Source: Chloroflexota bacterium
GTDB lineage: Bacteria > Chloroflexota > Anaerolineae > Caldilineales > Caldilineaceae
Direction: 5' to 3'
Assembly: GCA_024277175.1 (NCBI GenBank)
Contig: JAJRVT010000427.1
Coordinates: 1-33,861, forward strand
DNA length: 33,861 nucleotides
Shown here: positions 20,401 through 27,796 of the stretch, in pieces
Layout of the letters: each line of letters begins with the position of its first letter
Numbering within the stretch: position 1 is the first letter of the stretch
Notes under the pieces: generated by a model
What the model was told of the DNA's origin: nothing
Databases searched by the model: none
What the model saw: the letters and a program-made list of their open reading frames with translations, nothing else
Program-made: the position numbers and the translations under genes

Positions 20401-21400
20401 CGTGGTGCTAAAGGATGGCGTTGTACTGGACCAGGTGGCGGCGTCGGCCAATGCGCCTGAGATCACGCTCAACAGCCCCAATGGTGGTGAAACCTTTGGA
20501 CGCACATCGATCCAGGTCGATTGGACGGCCAGCGACGCCGACGGGGATGACCTGACCGTCAATATCGAGTATAGCACCGACGACGGCGCGACCTGGTCAG
20601 TCATCAGTACGGACCTCACCGGCAATAGCGCTGAACTGGATCTGAGCAAAGTTGCCGGGTCGGACCAAGCCCGTCTGCGGGTGCGGGCCTCGGATGGGTT
20701 CAATGGCGCAACGGATCAAAGCGATGGGTCATTTAGCGTACCCAACGCCGCGCCCGATGCCACCATCGCAACCGCGAGCGGACAGCGTTTCGTCCGCAAT
20801 CAGGCGATCGTCCTGGATGGCAGCGGCGTCGACCTGGAAGATGGAGCGATAACTGGCTCCGGCCTGACCTGGCGGTCGACGCGTAATGGTCAACTGGGCA
20901 ATGGAGAGCGCCTCGAACTCGACGCCTTCATGCTCAAAGAAGGCAAGCACACCATCACGCTTTCGGCCCGCGATAGCGCCGGCGCCACCGCTGTGGCCAG
21001 CATCAATCTGATCGTCACGCGCAACCCGGTGGTGATTCCCGCCGTTCTCAACCTGTATCCAGCCGAGGTGGGGGCGGTCGTGGAGTTCGACGCCACGAAT
21101 AAGACCGTTACTGAGAACGTGCGCGTAGCCAATGATGGTGACAGCAATCTGCAGTGGACCGCCGTCGCGCAGGACGATTGGGTGAAGATCGATAAGTCGA
21201 ACGGCGCCGCGCCTGAGGATGTCAAGGTGACCGTCGATGCCACAGGCTTTGAGCCGGGCTACTACGCCAGTGCAGTGGTGTTCAAGAATAGTCGTACGGA
21301 TGAGGAGACGACGCTGACGGTGAAGTTGTTGGTGAATAAAGCGGCCAGCGATCCCGGCGGCCACGGTACAACCATCTTCCTGCCATTGATCACCCGGTAG
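17456..21400 (+). CDS. large secreted multidomain zinc metalloprotease (HExxHxxGxxH)
   Basis: A 1314-residue protein. A signal peptide covers about residues 21-49 (RSLLSLFFVLTLFLPASMPALA), after a short basic lead. Three BACON-like beta-sandwich repeats follow (about 55-370), then a CARDB-like domain (PNLAITDFRIEPANPTAGAP). The protease domain carries HELAHMHGRQH at residues 796-806, the metzincin-type zinc site with Glu797 as the catalytic base. Downstream come an Ig/PKD-like region (SPNGGETF, then DGATWSVIS), a fourth BACON-like repeat near 1190-1280, and the terminal TTIFLPLITR. The Met-turn position reads DVLSYC, with Leu858 where relatives I know have Met. The start at 17456 follows GAAAGGA; an earlier in-frame ATG at 17291 lies inside palindrome C and is rejected. 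Base composition is visibly less GC-rich than in the BNR gene. It is probably an extracellular protease with adhesive domains. Confidence 0.85.
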   Translation: MYSHSHATRHAKAGHSSHSRMRIGVWRSLLSLFFVLTLFLPASMPALAELAGGDALQQSSESGLTLDLDSLEFVAFDDTPPDPQAFTLSSSDESTIDWEASVFTDDGEGWLTLSAESGQVSDTPVIVDVGVDPTGLVEGLYFASIYVEDVNALFELEISVVLEIGNMDEPILTVDPYRLTFQVAEGGANPAGQSFMVSNEGSVAFDYTVIPLDDWVQVDSESGSATQDAPGTVNVTVDASGFTSGVYSTEIDIVDTETYYYETILIDLIVTGDAALQASPASMNFTVVEGQNSSETQTLTVTNGGAGDLEWYAYNDQAWLVLEYSEDDDSQLTVGLFSEWLDAGVYTDTIYFESNGGFKEIPVTLSVQSAAQANMTQPAPNLAITDFRIEPANPTAGAPAVFVATITNNGAIATTNAGFYVDLFFNPSQQPRGGVDWYAIDSSLNPKQGIEWGVFTGSLAPGQSITMRSDGANGALAPDDQYTNYDGNFPANVTDVVLYVDSWEQNGSPNGALLESNEADNLAKITINGGAPPAPPTGNLEIFGLEVTQAIQDLKNSVPLVSNKQTYVRAHVRSLGTAIPGVQARLIGTRNGQALPGSPLTPVNDPLAITVLPTPNRAVKNESFLFKLPATWIGDGNLTLEFQGSNQQFQCAELGEDAAARDCKVTVTFESVPNIPLRYYDIQWTDAQGTHSLTQGVQDRNTRALMAQFPVSGINFQPTQPLRVTGNPTSAGGTSTFLERVLDQINVLHRQDPSYVYYYGLAADTAGNGWGYTPRDTDYGFFTGDGSAEFPGITVHELAHMHGRQHTNCSGAEAAPDGNYPHPGGRISTQTETLNPDTFFGFNIYTQQIYPPTVGDVLSYCPQTWVSGYNYKLILDAIKRRQKAWDDRQNNPLFQAAALDEPQDVLIVHGAVGDDDNVTIGGVVSTEAPATLGLPEPGDYVLQVQDAVGAAIASYPFATGRAMNQNEVFNVAVPRTDNIRRVVVLKDGVVLDQVAASANAPEITLNSPNGGETFGRTSIQVDWTASDADGDDLTVNIEYSTDDGATWSVISTDLTGNSAELDLSKVAGSDQARLRVRASDGFNGATDQSDGSFSVPNAAPDATIATASGQRFVRNQAIVLDGSGVDLEDGAITGSGLTWRSTRNGQLGNGERLELDAFMLKEGKHTITLSARDSAGATAVASINLIVTRNPVVIPAVLNLYPAEVGAVVEFDATNKTVTENVRVANDGDSNLQWTAVAQDDWVKIDKSNGAAPEDVKVTVDATGFEPGYYASAVVFKNSRTDEETTLTVKLLVNKAASDPGGHGTTIFLPLITR

Positions 21401-21421
21401 GTATTTGTTCAGCCAGGCTTC

Positions 21422-21453
21422 GGGGGAACGCGGATTCCCGCGTTCTATCCCCC
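21422..21453. repeat. dispersed palindromic element, minimal copy D
   Basis: A short hairpin between convergent genes. GAACGCGG at 21426-21433 is complemented at 21438-21445 around the 4-base loop ATTC, flanked by GGGG and TATCCCCC. This is the outer arm of the TAGAACGCGG element without the internal segments, as if the interior had been lost. It abuts the stop codon of the DUF58 gene. Confidence 0.65.
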
Positions 21454-22649
21454 TACCGCTCCGCGGCCAACTGATCCAGATCCTGCTCCCAGATGGTGCG
21501 GTAGACGGTCACGCCCAGCCGCTCGGCCTGGGCGTGCATGGCGTGATAGTCGGCCTGGGGCGCGCAGATCAGGACCAGCGCGTTGGAGCCGCGACGGTAC
21601 GCGCCGTGGAGCTGCCAGAGGACGTCCTCGTTCAGGTGGGGCGTGACCAGGATCAGGGTCGTTCCCCAAGCCAGGTCCGCGAGCCTGGGCGGCAGCCACG
21701 CGGCCAGGGTCGCGTCCGATGTGTCCAGCTCCACCCGGGCCAGCAGGCTGAGGATGTTCATCAACTGCCCCTGGCCGTGGTGGACGGGAACGGGTGATGC
21801 CGTGGCCTCGGCCAGGGGATCGTGACCGTTGCAGATCAGGCCCACGGGCTGGCGCTGGTCGACCACGTAGCTGGCCAGCGAGGCCGCGACCGTGATGGCC
21901 CACTCGCTGTAGCCGATGATCCCCCGACCCACTGGCTCATAGCCGGCCCGGTTCAGGTCCAGGGCGATGGTCACATCCAGGGCGATGGCCGGCTGGAATT
22001 TCTTGACCAGCAGCGAGTCCTCGTGTGCGCTGGCCTTCCAGTGGACGTAGCGCAGGCTGTCGCCGGTCACGTAGTCGCGCACGCCTGCCATGCGCGCCGG
22101 GTCCTCGAAGAGACGTTGGCGGCTGGGCAACGCGCCAAAGGGAGAGCGGCTGGGCAGGCCCAGCTTCTCCAGGGGCAGCACCTGGGGATAGACGGTCACG
22201 TGCCGGCCGCCCAACTCCTCCCAGTTCACCGTGGAAAAGCCGAAGAGATCGCCGGCCCGCAGTTGCAGGGGACCCAGCGGATAGTAGCCCCGCCGCTTGC
22301 AGTAGAGTTGATAGTCGTAGACAGCCTGGGTGTGGCCGCCCACGCTCATGACCACCCGATAGTTGGGCTGGTCTTTCAGGTCCGGGGTCACCTGCTCCTG
22401 CACCTGGAGCCAGGGCAGGGGCAGCAGGCTATGGTTCTGGATGGTCACCCGGACAGGGAGCTTCTCGCCGGTGAAGGCCCGATCCAGCATGTGGCGCTCC
22501 ACCGTCATCTGTTTGAGCACCCGGCGCACCCACCAATAGCTAAACACCCAGACGCCCGCCACCACATAGACCAGGTAGTAGATCCAGTCCTGGCGCAGGA
22601 ACGCGGCGAAGAGGAAGAGGACGAGCAGGGCCCAGAAGATGCGGTGCAT
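21453..22649 (-). CDS. DUF58 domain membrane protein, partner of MoxR
   Basis: A 398-residue protein. Residues about 5-38 contain one or two hydrophobic segments (FWALLVLFLFAAFL, YYLVYVVAGVWVFSYWWV). The DUF58 signature lies centrally: RDYVTGDSLRYVHWKASAHEDSLLVKKFQ. A vWA-like C-terminal part starts at about residue 225 (LDVTIALDLNRAGYE). DUF58 proteins are consistently paired with MoxR AAA ATPases and are thought to take part in chaperone-like maturation of envelope or metal-containing proteins, though the target is usually unknown. The ATG at 22649 is only 12 bases after the moxR stop, so the two form one operon. No separate vWA-domain or transglutaminase genes follow as in larger MoxR clusters. 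Confidence 0.9.
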   Translation of the reverse strand: MHRIFWALLVLFLFAAFLRQDWIYYLVYVVAGVWVFSYWWVRRVLKQMTVERHMLDRAFTGEKLPVRVTIQNHSLLPLPWLQVQEQVTPDLKDQPNYRVVMSVGGHTQAVYDYQLYCKRRGYYPLGPLQLRAGDLFGFSTVNWEELGGRHVTVYPQVLPLEKLGLPSRSPFGALPSRQRLFEDPARMAGVRDYVTGDSLRYVHWKASAHEDSLLVKKFQPAIALDVTIALDLNRAGYEPVGRGIIGYSEWAITVAASLASYVVDQRQPVGLICNGHDPLAEATASPVPVHHGQGQLMNILSLLARVELDTSDATLAAWLPPRLADLAWGTTLILVTPHLNEDVLWQLHGAYRRGSNALVLICAPQADYHAMHAQAERLGVTVYRTIWEQDLDQLAAER

Positions 22650-22661
22650 GGGGCCGTCCCC

Positions 22662-23627
22662 CTATTCCACGCCGCCCAGGTCCAGGGGCGTCTGCTCCAG
22701 GATCTCGGCGATGATGGCCGGAGATGTGCGCCCCCGCAATGCGCTCTCCGGGCGCACGATGCAGCGGTGGGGCAGGGCCAGGGGAACCAGAGCTTGCACA
22801 TCGTCCGGCAGCGCGTAGTCCCGCCCCTGGATGGCGGCCCGGGCCTGCGCGCCCCGGTAGAGGGCCAGGGAGCCGCGCGGGGACGCGCCCAGGGCCAGGT
22901 CGGGGTGGTCACGCGTGGCCTGGACCAGGGCGACGATGTAGTCGCGCAGGCTGTCGTCCACGCGCACGGACCAGACCTGCTCGCTCAGGCGGGGCAGTTG
23001 GGTTCCGTCCACGGCCGGGGCCAGGGTCTCGATGGGGTGGCGACCGCCCAGGTTCAGCAACATATCGCCCTCCTGGGCCGGGGTCAGGTAGCCCAGGCTG
23101 AGCTTGAAGAGGAAGCGGTCCAGTTGGGCTTCGGGCAAGGGGAAGGTGCCCTCGTACTCGATGGGGTTCTGGGTGGCCAGGACCAGGAAGGGGCGGGGCA
23201 GCGTGCGCGTGCGCCCGTCCACGGTCACCTGGCGTTCGCCCATGCATTCCAGGAGTGCGGCCTGCGCGCGCGGCGTGGCCCGGTTGATCTCATCGGCCAG
23301 CAGAACGTGGGTGAACGCGGGGCCGGGCATGAACTCGAAAGTCCGGCTCGCCTGGTTGAAGACGCTGACGCCGGTGATGTCGCTGGGCAGGAGGTCGGGC
23401 GTGCACTGGAGACGGCGGAAGTCCACGTCCAGGGTGATGGCCAACGCCCTGGCCAGCATGGTCTTGCCCAGGCCGGGCGCGTCCTCCAGCAGCACGTGGC
23501 CTTCGCAGAGGAGGGCGATGAGCAAGTCTTCCATGACGTCGCGCTTGCCCACGATGACCTGGCCCACGTTGTCCAGGACCGCCTGGGCGAACTGCTGAAT
23601 TTCTTCGGTGTTGAGCGAATGATCCAT
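22662..23627 (-). CDS. MoxR family AAA+ ATPase
   Basis: A 321-residue AAA+ ATPase of the MoxR family, first gene of a two-gene operon with the DUF58 protein. Walker A is EDAPGLGKT (about residues 48-56). Walker B is HVLLADEINRATPRAQAALLECMGE. Sensor 1 is FLVLATQNPIEYEGTFPLPEAQLDRF, which is highly conserved in MoxR. The C-terminal lid contains ASPRGSLALYRGAQARAAI. Function is inferred from the family: ATP-driven remodelling linked to the DUF58 partner. The frame is open for another 63 codons upstream, but that segment covers a simple inverted repeat and has no resemblance to MoxR. I therefore place the start at the ATG at 23627, preceded by GAGG and followed by the typical VGQVIVGKRDVMEDLLIALL. 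Confidence 0.94.
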   Translation of the reverse strand: MDHSLNTEEIQQFAQAVLDNVGQVIVGKRDVMEDLLIALLCEGHVLLEDAPGLGKTMLARALAITLDVDFRRLQCTPDLLPSDITGVSVFNQASRTFEFMPGPAFTHVLLADEINRATPRAQAALLECMGERQVTVDGRTRTLPRPFLVLATQNPIEYEGTFPLPEAQLDRFLFKLSLGYLTPAQEGDMLLNLGGRHPIETLAPAVDGTQLPRLSEQVWSVRVDDSLRDYIVALVQATRDHPDLALGASPRGSLALYRGAQARAAIQGRDYALPDDVQALVPLALPHRCIVRPESALRGRTSPAIIAEILEQTPLDLGGVE

Positions 23628-23675
23628 AGGGCCTCGGTTGGCGTATGAGCGATTGCGGGCGCTGGTGGGGGGTGA

Positions 23676-23735
23676 GAGATTGGAGATTGGGGAGATTGGA
23701 GATTGACATTCAACCGCATCCCAATCTCCAATCTC
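23676..23735. repeat. GAGATTGG-type inverted repeat upstream of moxR
   Basis: The arm GAGATTGGAGATTGGG at 23676-23691 is perfectly complemented at 23720-23735. Extra GAGATTGGA units lie in the left part of the loop. Related but degenerate words (CCCCAATCTC, TTAATCTCC) recur at about 24629-24660 beyond the AT-rich gene. The type is distinct from the TAGAACGCGG element. Apart from this repeat, 23628-23850 contains nothing recognised. Confidence 0.7.
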
Positions 23736-23854
23736 TTCAACCTCATGCTCTCTGTTAGGCATCAGTTTAACCCAAAATCCAGCTCTGTGCCACCCGGCGC
23801 AAAGGACGCATTTCACGAATTCACGAGTGACTCGTCACGGGTCATGTTCACGTC

Positions 23855-23884
23855 TTGACGACAACGAACGCTCTATGCTATGTT
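23855..23884 (+). promoter_or_regulatory. promoter of tRNA-Arg
   Basis: TTGACG at 23855-23860 (-35), an 18-base spacer, and TATGTT at 23879-23884 preceded by TGC (extended -10). Predicted initiation near 23891 would be about 28 bases before the mature tRNA. Confidence 0.6.
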
Positions 23885-23918
23885 ATCAGGGGTGGAAAAA
23901 ATCAGGCGGGACCATCAC

Positions 23919-23991
23919 GCCCCCTTAGCTCAGAGGATAGAGCATTGGTTTCCTAAACCAAGTGTCCCAGGTTCGAGTCCTGGAGGGGGCG
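23919..23991 (+). tRNA. tRNA-Arg (anticodon CCU)
   Basis: A 73-base tRNA with a full cloverleaf. The acceptor stem is GCCCCCT pairing with AGGGGGC. The D stem is GCTC/GAGC. The anticodon stem is TTGGT/ACCAA with loop TTCCTAA, so the anticodon CCT is at 23952-23954. The T arm is CCAGG TTCGAGT CCTGG, with discriminator G at 23991. It reads the AGG codon. The 3' CCA is not encoded and must be added. A good promoter lies upstream, and an AT-rich orphan gene begins 34 bases downstream. I found no second copy of the tRNA 3' end within the window. Confidence 0.97.
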
Positions 23992-24025
23992 CCTACATCA
24001 TCTTAAATCACATGAGCCGTCCCCT

Positions 24026-24490
24026 ATGCCCCATATCGTCTATGTTGATTTGAGCGCCAAGGTGGAACAATGGACAAAGGCCAGCGCCATTGCGGTATCA
24101 AACGATACCAGCAAAGTTATTCTGGCGCCATCCAAAGTGAAGCAAAAGGCGAGGCGTTTGCTATCAGAACAATATGGAGGTAAGTCTACGCAATATCGGG
24201 TATTGGCCGTGCTAATCTATCTGGCTGTCAGAGATGATTTATGGAATATCCGTCAGCTTGTAATTGATCAGGACTATAGCGGCCATCAAGCCGAAGCTAC
24301 AATCAAAAATTTGTTGTTGCACTTATTGAGAAGAGACAAACCCAGCATCAAAGCTGGATTTATACGCTTTGAGGAAGTCGCTGGAAGTCACGCCGATATC
24401 TTGGCCCGGAGCGTATACCAAGGGAAGACCACCCCTAACCATGTGATACGTTTTATGGAGATAGAGCAACTGCTGAAAAAAGAAAGATGA
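24026..24490 (+). CDS. AT-rich orphan protein next to tRNA-Arg, unknown function
   Basis: A 154-residue protein that I do not recognise. It starts VYVDLSAKVEQW and has a basic central part (KVKQKARRLLSEQYGG), then LAVLIYLAVRDDLWNIRQLVIDQDYSGHQAE and a C-terminal part with HADILARSVYQGK. There are acidic residues at the end of a first strand (D8), in IDQDY, at AE and in HAD. Order and spacing are reminiscent of an RNase H-like nuclease or resolvase fold, but this is speculative. There is no signal peptide or membrane segment. Its base composition is much more AT-rich than all other genes here and it directly follows a tRNA, a common integration site, so recent acquisition is likely. The start at 24026 has no clear ribosome binding site. 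The region 24491-24663 after it holds no gene. Confidence 0.65.
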   Translation: MPHIVYVDLSAKVEQWTKASAIAVSNDTSKVILAPSKVKQKARRLLSEQYGGKSTQYRVLAVLIYLAVRDDLWNIRQLVIDQDYSGHQAEATIKNLLLHLLRRDKPSIKAGFIRFEEVAGSHADILARSVYQGKTTPNHVIRFMEIEQLLKKER

Positions 24491-24663
24491 CTGGGGAAGT
24501 CTTACGACATACACGCTGCACGGTCAAACTTCCGTCTGCTATCCTTCAACAGGACACTCATTGCCATGCAGCCACCCAGTCATTCTGACTAAATTATACC
24601 ACAAGTTGTCAAGGCGCATATTCCCCAATCTCTCTAATTTCCTTAATCTCCGATCTCCTTACC

Positions 24664-25851
24664 TTACCCTGCAATGCTATACTCATACTGCCCACGCACC
24701 GGATCCCCTTCCGCGAACCGGCTGAGCCGGAACGCGCGGGAATCGAACTGGGGCTCGCCGACCCCCGTGACCCGGTCCGCCATCATCAGGCCCACGGCCG
24801 GGCCCAGTTTGAAGCCATGGCCGCTGAAGCCGCTGCACGTGTAGAAACCGCTGCCCGCGGGCGTCTCGTCCACAATGGGATGCCAGTCCGGCGTGATGGC
24901 GTAGAGGGAGGCGTAGCCGCCCGTGCTCTGGCTGCGCTCCATGGCCGGGTAGCGAACCACCAGCCGCTCGCCCGCCTCCAGGATGAAGTCGCGGTCCGCT
25001 CCCTCTGGAAAGCGATCCGGGTCCACGATGGCGTTGGCCTCCTCGGGGTCGATCAGCCCCATCAGGGTCAGCCCGCCGGTCTCGGAGCGGAAGTAGGTGG
25101 CGTTGATGAAGTCGCCCACCACCGGATGGGGCGCTTCGTGGCCGGGCGGGCGGCGGAAGAAGGCCACCTGGGCCCGGCAGGAGTCGATGGGCGCGTCCAC
25201 GCCCGCCAGCCGCGCCACGCCCGCGCCCCAGGCCCCGGCCGCGTTGATCACCACCGGCGCGTCAAAGCGGAGCGGGCCGGAAGGCGCGCTCGCGTCCACA
25301 CCCGTCACCTGATCGCCGTCGAAACGCAGCCCCGTCACCTGGCAATGCTGGAAGATTTTCACGCCCTGGTCACGCGCGGCCCGCGCGTAGGAGGTCACCG
25401 TCAGGTACGGGTCCGCGTAGCCGCTCTCCGGTTCATAGGCCGCCACCACCAGATCACCCGTCTCCAGCCCAGGCATGAGCGCACCCACCTCCTCGGCGGA
25501 GAGGAGCCGGGTCTGGATGCCCACGCGCTGTTGCAGGGCCACGTTGGCCTCCAGCCCCGCGCGGTCCGCGGCCGAAGCCAGGGCCAGGAAGCCGGTCTCG
25601 GTGAAGCCGCACTCGCCGCCCACCCGCTCATCGAAGTGCTGGAAGACCCGCAGGCTGTAGAGCGCCATGCGCGCCGTCAGCTCGTTGGAATAGTGCTGGC
25701 GGATGATGGCCGACGATTTGCCCGTGGGCCCCTCGCCGATGGTCTTCTGCTCCAGCAGAGCCACGTCCAGCCCCCGCCGGGCCAGCTCCAGGGCCGTGCT
25801 GCACCCCATGATCCCTCCGCCGATAATGATGACGTCGAATGTCTGCGACAT
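24664..25851 (-). CDS. FAD-dependent oxidoreductase, sarcosine oxidase beta/glycine oxidase-like (DAO family)
   Basis: A 395-residue DAO-family flavoprotein. The dinucleotide-binding motif IIIGGGIMGCSTALELARRG lies at residues 8-27. GKSSAIIRQHYSN follows, resembling the FAD-contacting part of the SoxB/glycine-oxidase group. The substrate-binding half ends with the family signature YTCSGFSGHGFKLGPAVG near residue 340. It probably oxidises a secondary or N-methyl amino acid such as sarcosine, passing electrons to oxygen or to the electron transfer flavoprotein encoded just upstream. The start at 25851 has GGAGA five bases upstream. It is the last gene of the four-gene minus-strand unit, after etfA and a repeat half-element. 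No SoxA, SoxD or SoxG subunit genes are present, so it is not a heterotetrameric sarcosine oxidase. Confidence 0.85.
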   Translation of the reverse strand: MSQTFDVIIIGGGIMGCSTALELARRGLDVALLEQKTIGEGPTGKSSAIIRQHYSNELTARMALYSLRVFQHFDERVGGECGFTETGFLALASAADRAGLEANVALQQRVGIQTRLLSAEEVGALMPGLETGDLVVAAYEPESGYADPYLTVTSYARAARDQGVKIFQHCQVTGLRFDGDQVTGVDASAPSGPLRFDAPVVINAAGAWGAGVARLAGVDAPIDSCRAQVAFFRRPPGHEAPHPVVGDFINATYFRSETGGLTLMGLIDPEEANAIVDPDRFPEGADRDFILEAGERLVVRYPAMERSQSTGGYASLYAITPDWHPIVDETPAGSGFYTCSGFSGHGFKLGPAVGLMMADRVTGVGEPQFDSRAFRLSRFAEGDPVRGQYEYSIAG

Positions 25852-25889
25852 GTCTCTCTCCTGCGCGTAACGCTTGTGAATTCATGGTT

Positions 25890-25918
25890 CCGCCCAATCC
25901 GCAAAATCCGCGTTCTAT
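25890..25918. repeat. dispersed palindromic element, half copy E
   Basis: A 29-base sequence that aligns without gaps to the right arms of copies A (1619-1647) and F (31312-31340). It begins CCGCCCAATCCG and ends ATCCGCGTTCTAT. The matching left arm is missing. It ends on the base adjacent to the stop codon of etfA (25919-25921). Confidence 0.75.
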
Positions 25919-26893
25919 TTATCCTTGTCGTTCCCGAACCGCCTCACTAATGGCCGGCACCACCTCGTGCAGATCGCCGATGATGGCGTAGTCCGCCTGG
26001 GCCAGGATGGGCGCTTCCGGGTCGTTGTTGATGACCAGGATGTGCTTGGAGCCGGTGCATCCCGCCATGTGCTGGCTGGCCCCGCTGATGCCGCAAGCGA
26101 TGTAGATCTCCGGCGCAACCCGCACGCCCGTCTGCCCCACCTGATCCGAATGGGGACGCCAGCCGTTGTTGGTGACGACGCGCGAGCAACCCACCGCACC
26201 GCCCAGCAGCGCGGCCAGCACGTCCAGGCTCTCGAAGCCTTCCGCACTGTCCACGCCCCGGCCGCCAGCCACTACCACCGGCGCTTCAGCCAGGGAGACG
26301 CCCTCCCGCTGGGGCGCGATGCGGGCCGTGACCCGCACGCGCAGGTCCGCCTCATCCAGGACGGGCGCGACGGTGACCAGGGAGGGCGTCGAGGCGCCTT
26401 CCGCTTCCTGCGGCTCGACGACGAAGGGCGCCACGGTCAGCAGCTTGGGTGCGCCGTGGAGACGGGCCTCCTCCAGCACAGTGCCCCCCCAGCGCACCCG
26501 GGTGACGAAGTACGCGTCCCCCTCTGGCTGGATTTCCGTGCAGTTGACGGCCAGGGGCAGGTTGGCCCGCGCTGCCGTTCGCGCCAGCACCTCGTTGCCC
26601 CGGTCGGAGCCGATGGCCATCACGGCCTGGGGCTGCTTCTGTTCCATGAGTTGGACCAGAGCGCCGGCCCAGGCGTCGGGTGCATACTCGTCCAGGCGCG
26701 GGTCCTCGACCAGGTAGACGGTCTCCAGCCCCCAGTCGCCCAGGGCGTCCGCCACCTGCCCCGGCCGGTCGCCAATGACCACGCCGGCCAGGGACGTTCC
26801 CAGGTTCGCGGCCAGTTCCCGGGCCAGGGTGATCATCTCCAGGGTCTGGGCGTTGAGTTCGCCCCGATCGTGTTCAATCAGTCCCAGTATCAT
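25919..26893 (-). CDS. etfA: electron transfer flavoprotein alpha subunit
   Basis: A 324-residue EtfA, which with EtfB forms the FAD-containing heterodimer that accepts electrons from flavin dehydrogenases. The N-terminal half is an adenine-nucleotide-hydrolase-like fold. The C-terminal FAD domain has the conserved GGRGVDSAEGFESLDVLAALLGGAVG, SDQVGQTGVRVAPEIYIACGISGASQHMAG and the end motif INNDPEAPILAQADYAIIGD. The start ATG at 26893 overlaps the etfB stop by four bases (ATGA), showing translational coupling. The neighbours are an amine-type dehydrogenase and a second FAD oxidoreductase, so this ETF probably serves them. The usual membrane acceptor, ETF-quinone oxidoreductase, is not in the window. 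Confidence 0.96.
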   Translation of the reverse strand: MILGLIEHDRGELNAQTLEMITLARELAANLGTSLAGVVIGDRPGQVADALGDWGLETVYLVEDPRLDEYAPDAWAGALVQLMEQKQPQAVMAIGSDRGNEVLARTAARANLPLAVNCTEIQPEGDAYFVTRVRWGGTVLEEARLHGAPKLLTVAPFVVEPQEAEGASTPSLVTVAPVLDEADLRVRVTARIAPQREGVSLAEAPVVVAGGRGVDSAEGFESLDVLAALLGGAVGCSRVVTNNGWRPHSDQVGQTGVRVAPEIYIACGISGASQHMAGCTGSKHILVINNDPEAPILAQADYAIIGDLHEVVPAISEAVRERQG

Positions 26894-27663
26894 GACAGCA
26901 ACCCCAATTCTTCCAGAATGTCCGCCACCTTGGGTGCGGCTTCCGGACCATGGCCCAGAATTTGAGCCTGCTTTTTCTCCGTTTCAGGAACCTTGAGCCG
27001 AATCTTCTCCAGCCCGTCCTCACCCCGGTTCGGTGCGATGGTCTCCGGTTTGCGCCGACGCGCGCGCAGCTTGCCGGGGATGGAGGGATAGCGGGGCAGA
27101 TTGAGGCCTTCTTTGACGGTGAAGACTGCCGGCAGGTCCACTTCATAGACCTCCCAGCCGCCACCGCCTTCCCGCCGCGCGGTGGCATGCCCATCGCTGA
27201 TCTCCAGCCCTTTGACGCCGGTCACCACGGGCAGGCCCAGCGCGTACGCAACCCGCACGCCCACCTGGAAGCCGCCCGCGTCCGCGGAGTCATTGCCGAA
27301 GAGCAGGATATCGAACGCGTCGCCCTCGGCCTCCTTCTGCCGGATCGCGTCCACGATCGCGCCCGCCGTGGCCATGGGACCCCAGTCGCTGTCGCCGTCC
27401 TCGGTTTCCAGCAGGATCATCTCGTGTGCGCCCATGGCCAGGGCATAGCGCAACTGCTCCACCGCGTCGGCCTCGCCCAAGGTGAGGACCGTGACGTCAC
27501 CGTCATACTCCTCGGCTATCTGCACCGCAGCCTCGATGGCGCATTCCTCATGCGGTCCCACGGCGAAGGAAAGATAACGGGCGTCGATGGCCTGCTCGTC
27601 CGGGGTCAACGTCACCCTGGCCCCGGTCGCCGGCACCCGCTTTACACAAACAAGCGTGTTCAT
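26890..27663 (-). CDS. etfB: electron transfer flavoprotein beta subunit
   Basis: A 257-residue EtfB. It starts MNTLVCVKRVPATGARV, the usual KRVP N-terminus, and contains DAVEQLRYALAMGAHEMILLE and DILLFGNDSADAGGFQVGVRVAYALGLPVVTGV, the AMP-binding signature region. The ATG at 27663 is preceded by AAGGAGG at ideal spacing, so a longer in-frame start at 27723, which would translate part of a simple inverted repeat, is rejected. It overlaps etfA by four bases. It lies 133 bases downstream of the FAD-GcvT dehydrogenase gene, the gap being filled by that inverted repeat, so an uninterrupted operon is likely but not proven. Confidence 0.96.
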   Translation of the reverse strand: MNTLVCVKRVPATGARVTLTPDEQAIDARYLSFAVGPHEECAIEAAVQIAEEYDGDVTVLTLGEADAVEQLRYALAMGAHEMILLETEDGDSDWGPMATAGAIVDAIRQKEAEGDAFDILLFGNDSADAGGFQVGVRVAYALGLPVVTGVKGLEISDGHATARREGGGGWEVYEVDLPAVFTVKEGLNLPRYPSIPGKLRARRRKPETIAPNRGEDGLEKIRLKVPETEKKQAQILGHGPEAAPKVADILEELGLLS

Positions 27664-27678
27664 GGCAAAGCCTCCTTT

Positions 27679-27788
27679 TTGACAAGATGACAGGATGACG
27701 ATGAGGGGGTGACAGGATGACAAGGTGAGGGGGTGACAAGATGACAGGGCGACCGTTCACCCTGTCATCTTGTCATCTTGTCATCCTG
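27679..27788. repeat. TGACARGATGAC-type inverted repeat between etfB and the dehydrogenase
   Basis: Tandem words of the form GATGACARG on the left and their complement on the right form a long imperfect palindrome. The inner perfect arms are GACAAGATGACAGGG at 27735-27749 and its complement at 27760-27774, around a 10-base loop. The left side carries an additional GTGAGGGG insert. It lies inside a putative operon, so it could reduce read-through or stabilise an mRNA end. A related patch lies near 6962. Confidence 0.8.
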
Positions 27789-27796
27789 TCACCCAA

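Noticed and set aside
21822-23648. 608-residue plus-strand open frame
   Set aside because: Lies antisense to the well-supported moxR and DUF58 genes; composition (His, Gln, Ala, Val rich) is that of a shadow frame.
23919-24663. Integrated element bounded by attL/attR at tRNA-Arg
   Set aside because: I found no second copy of the tRNA 3' end downstream and no integrase; only one foreign-looking gene is present.
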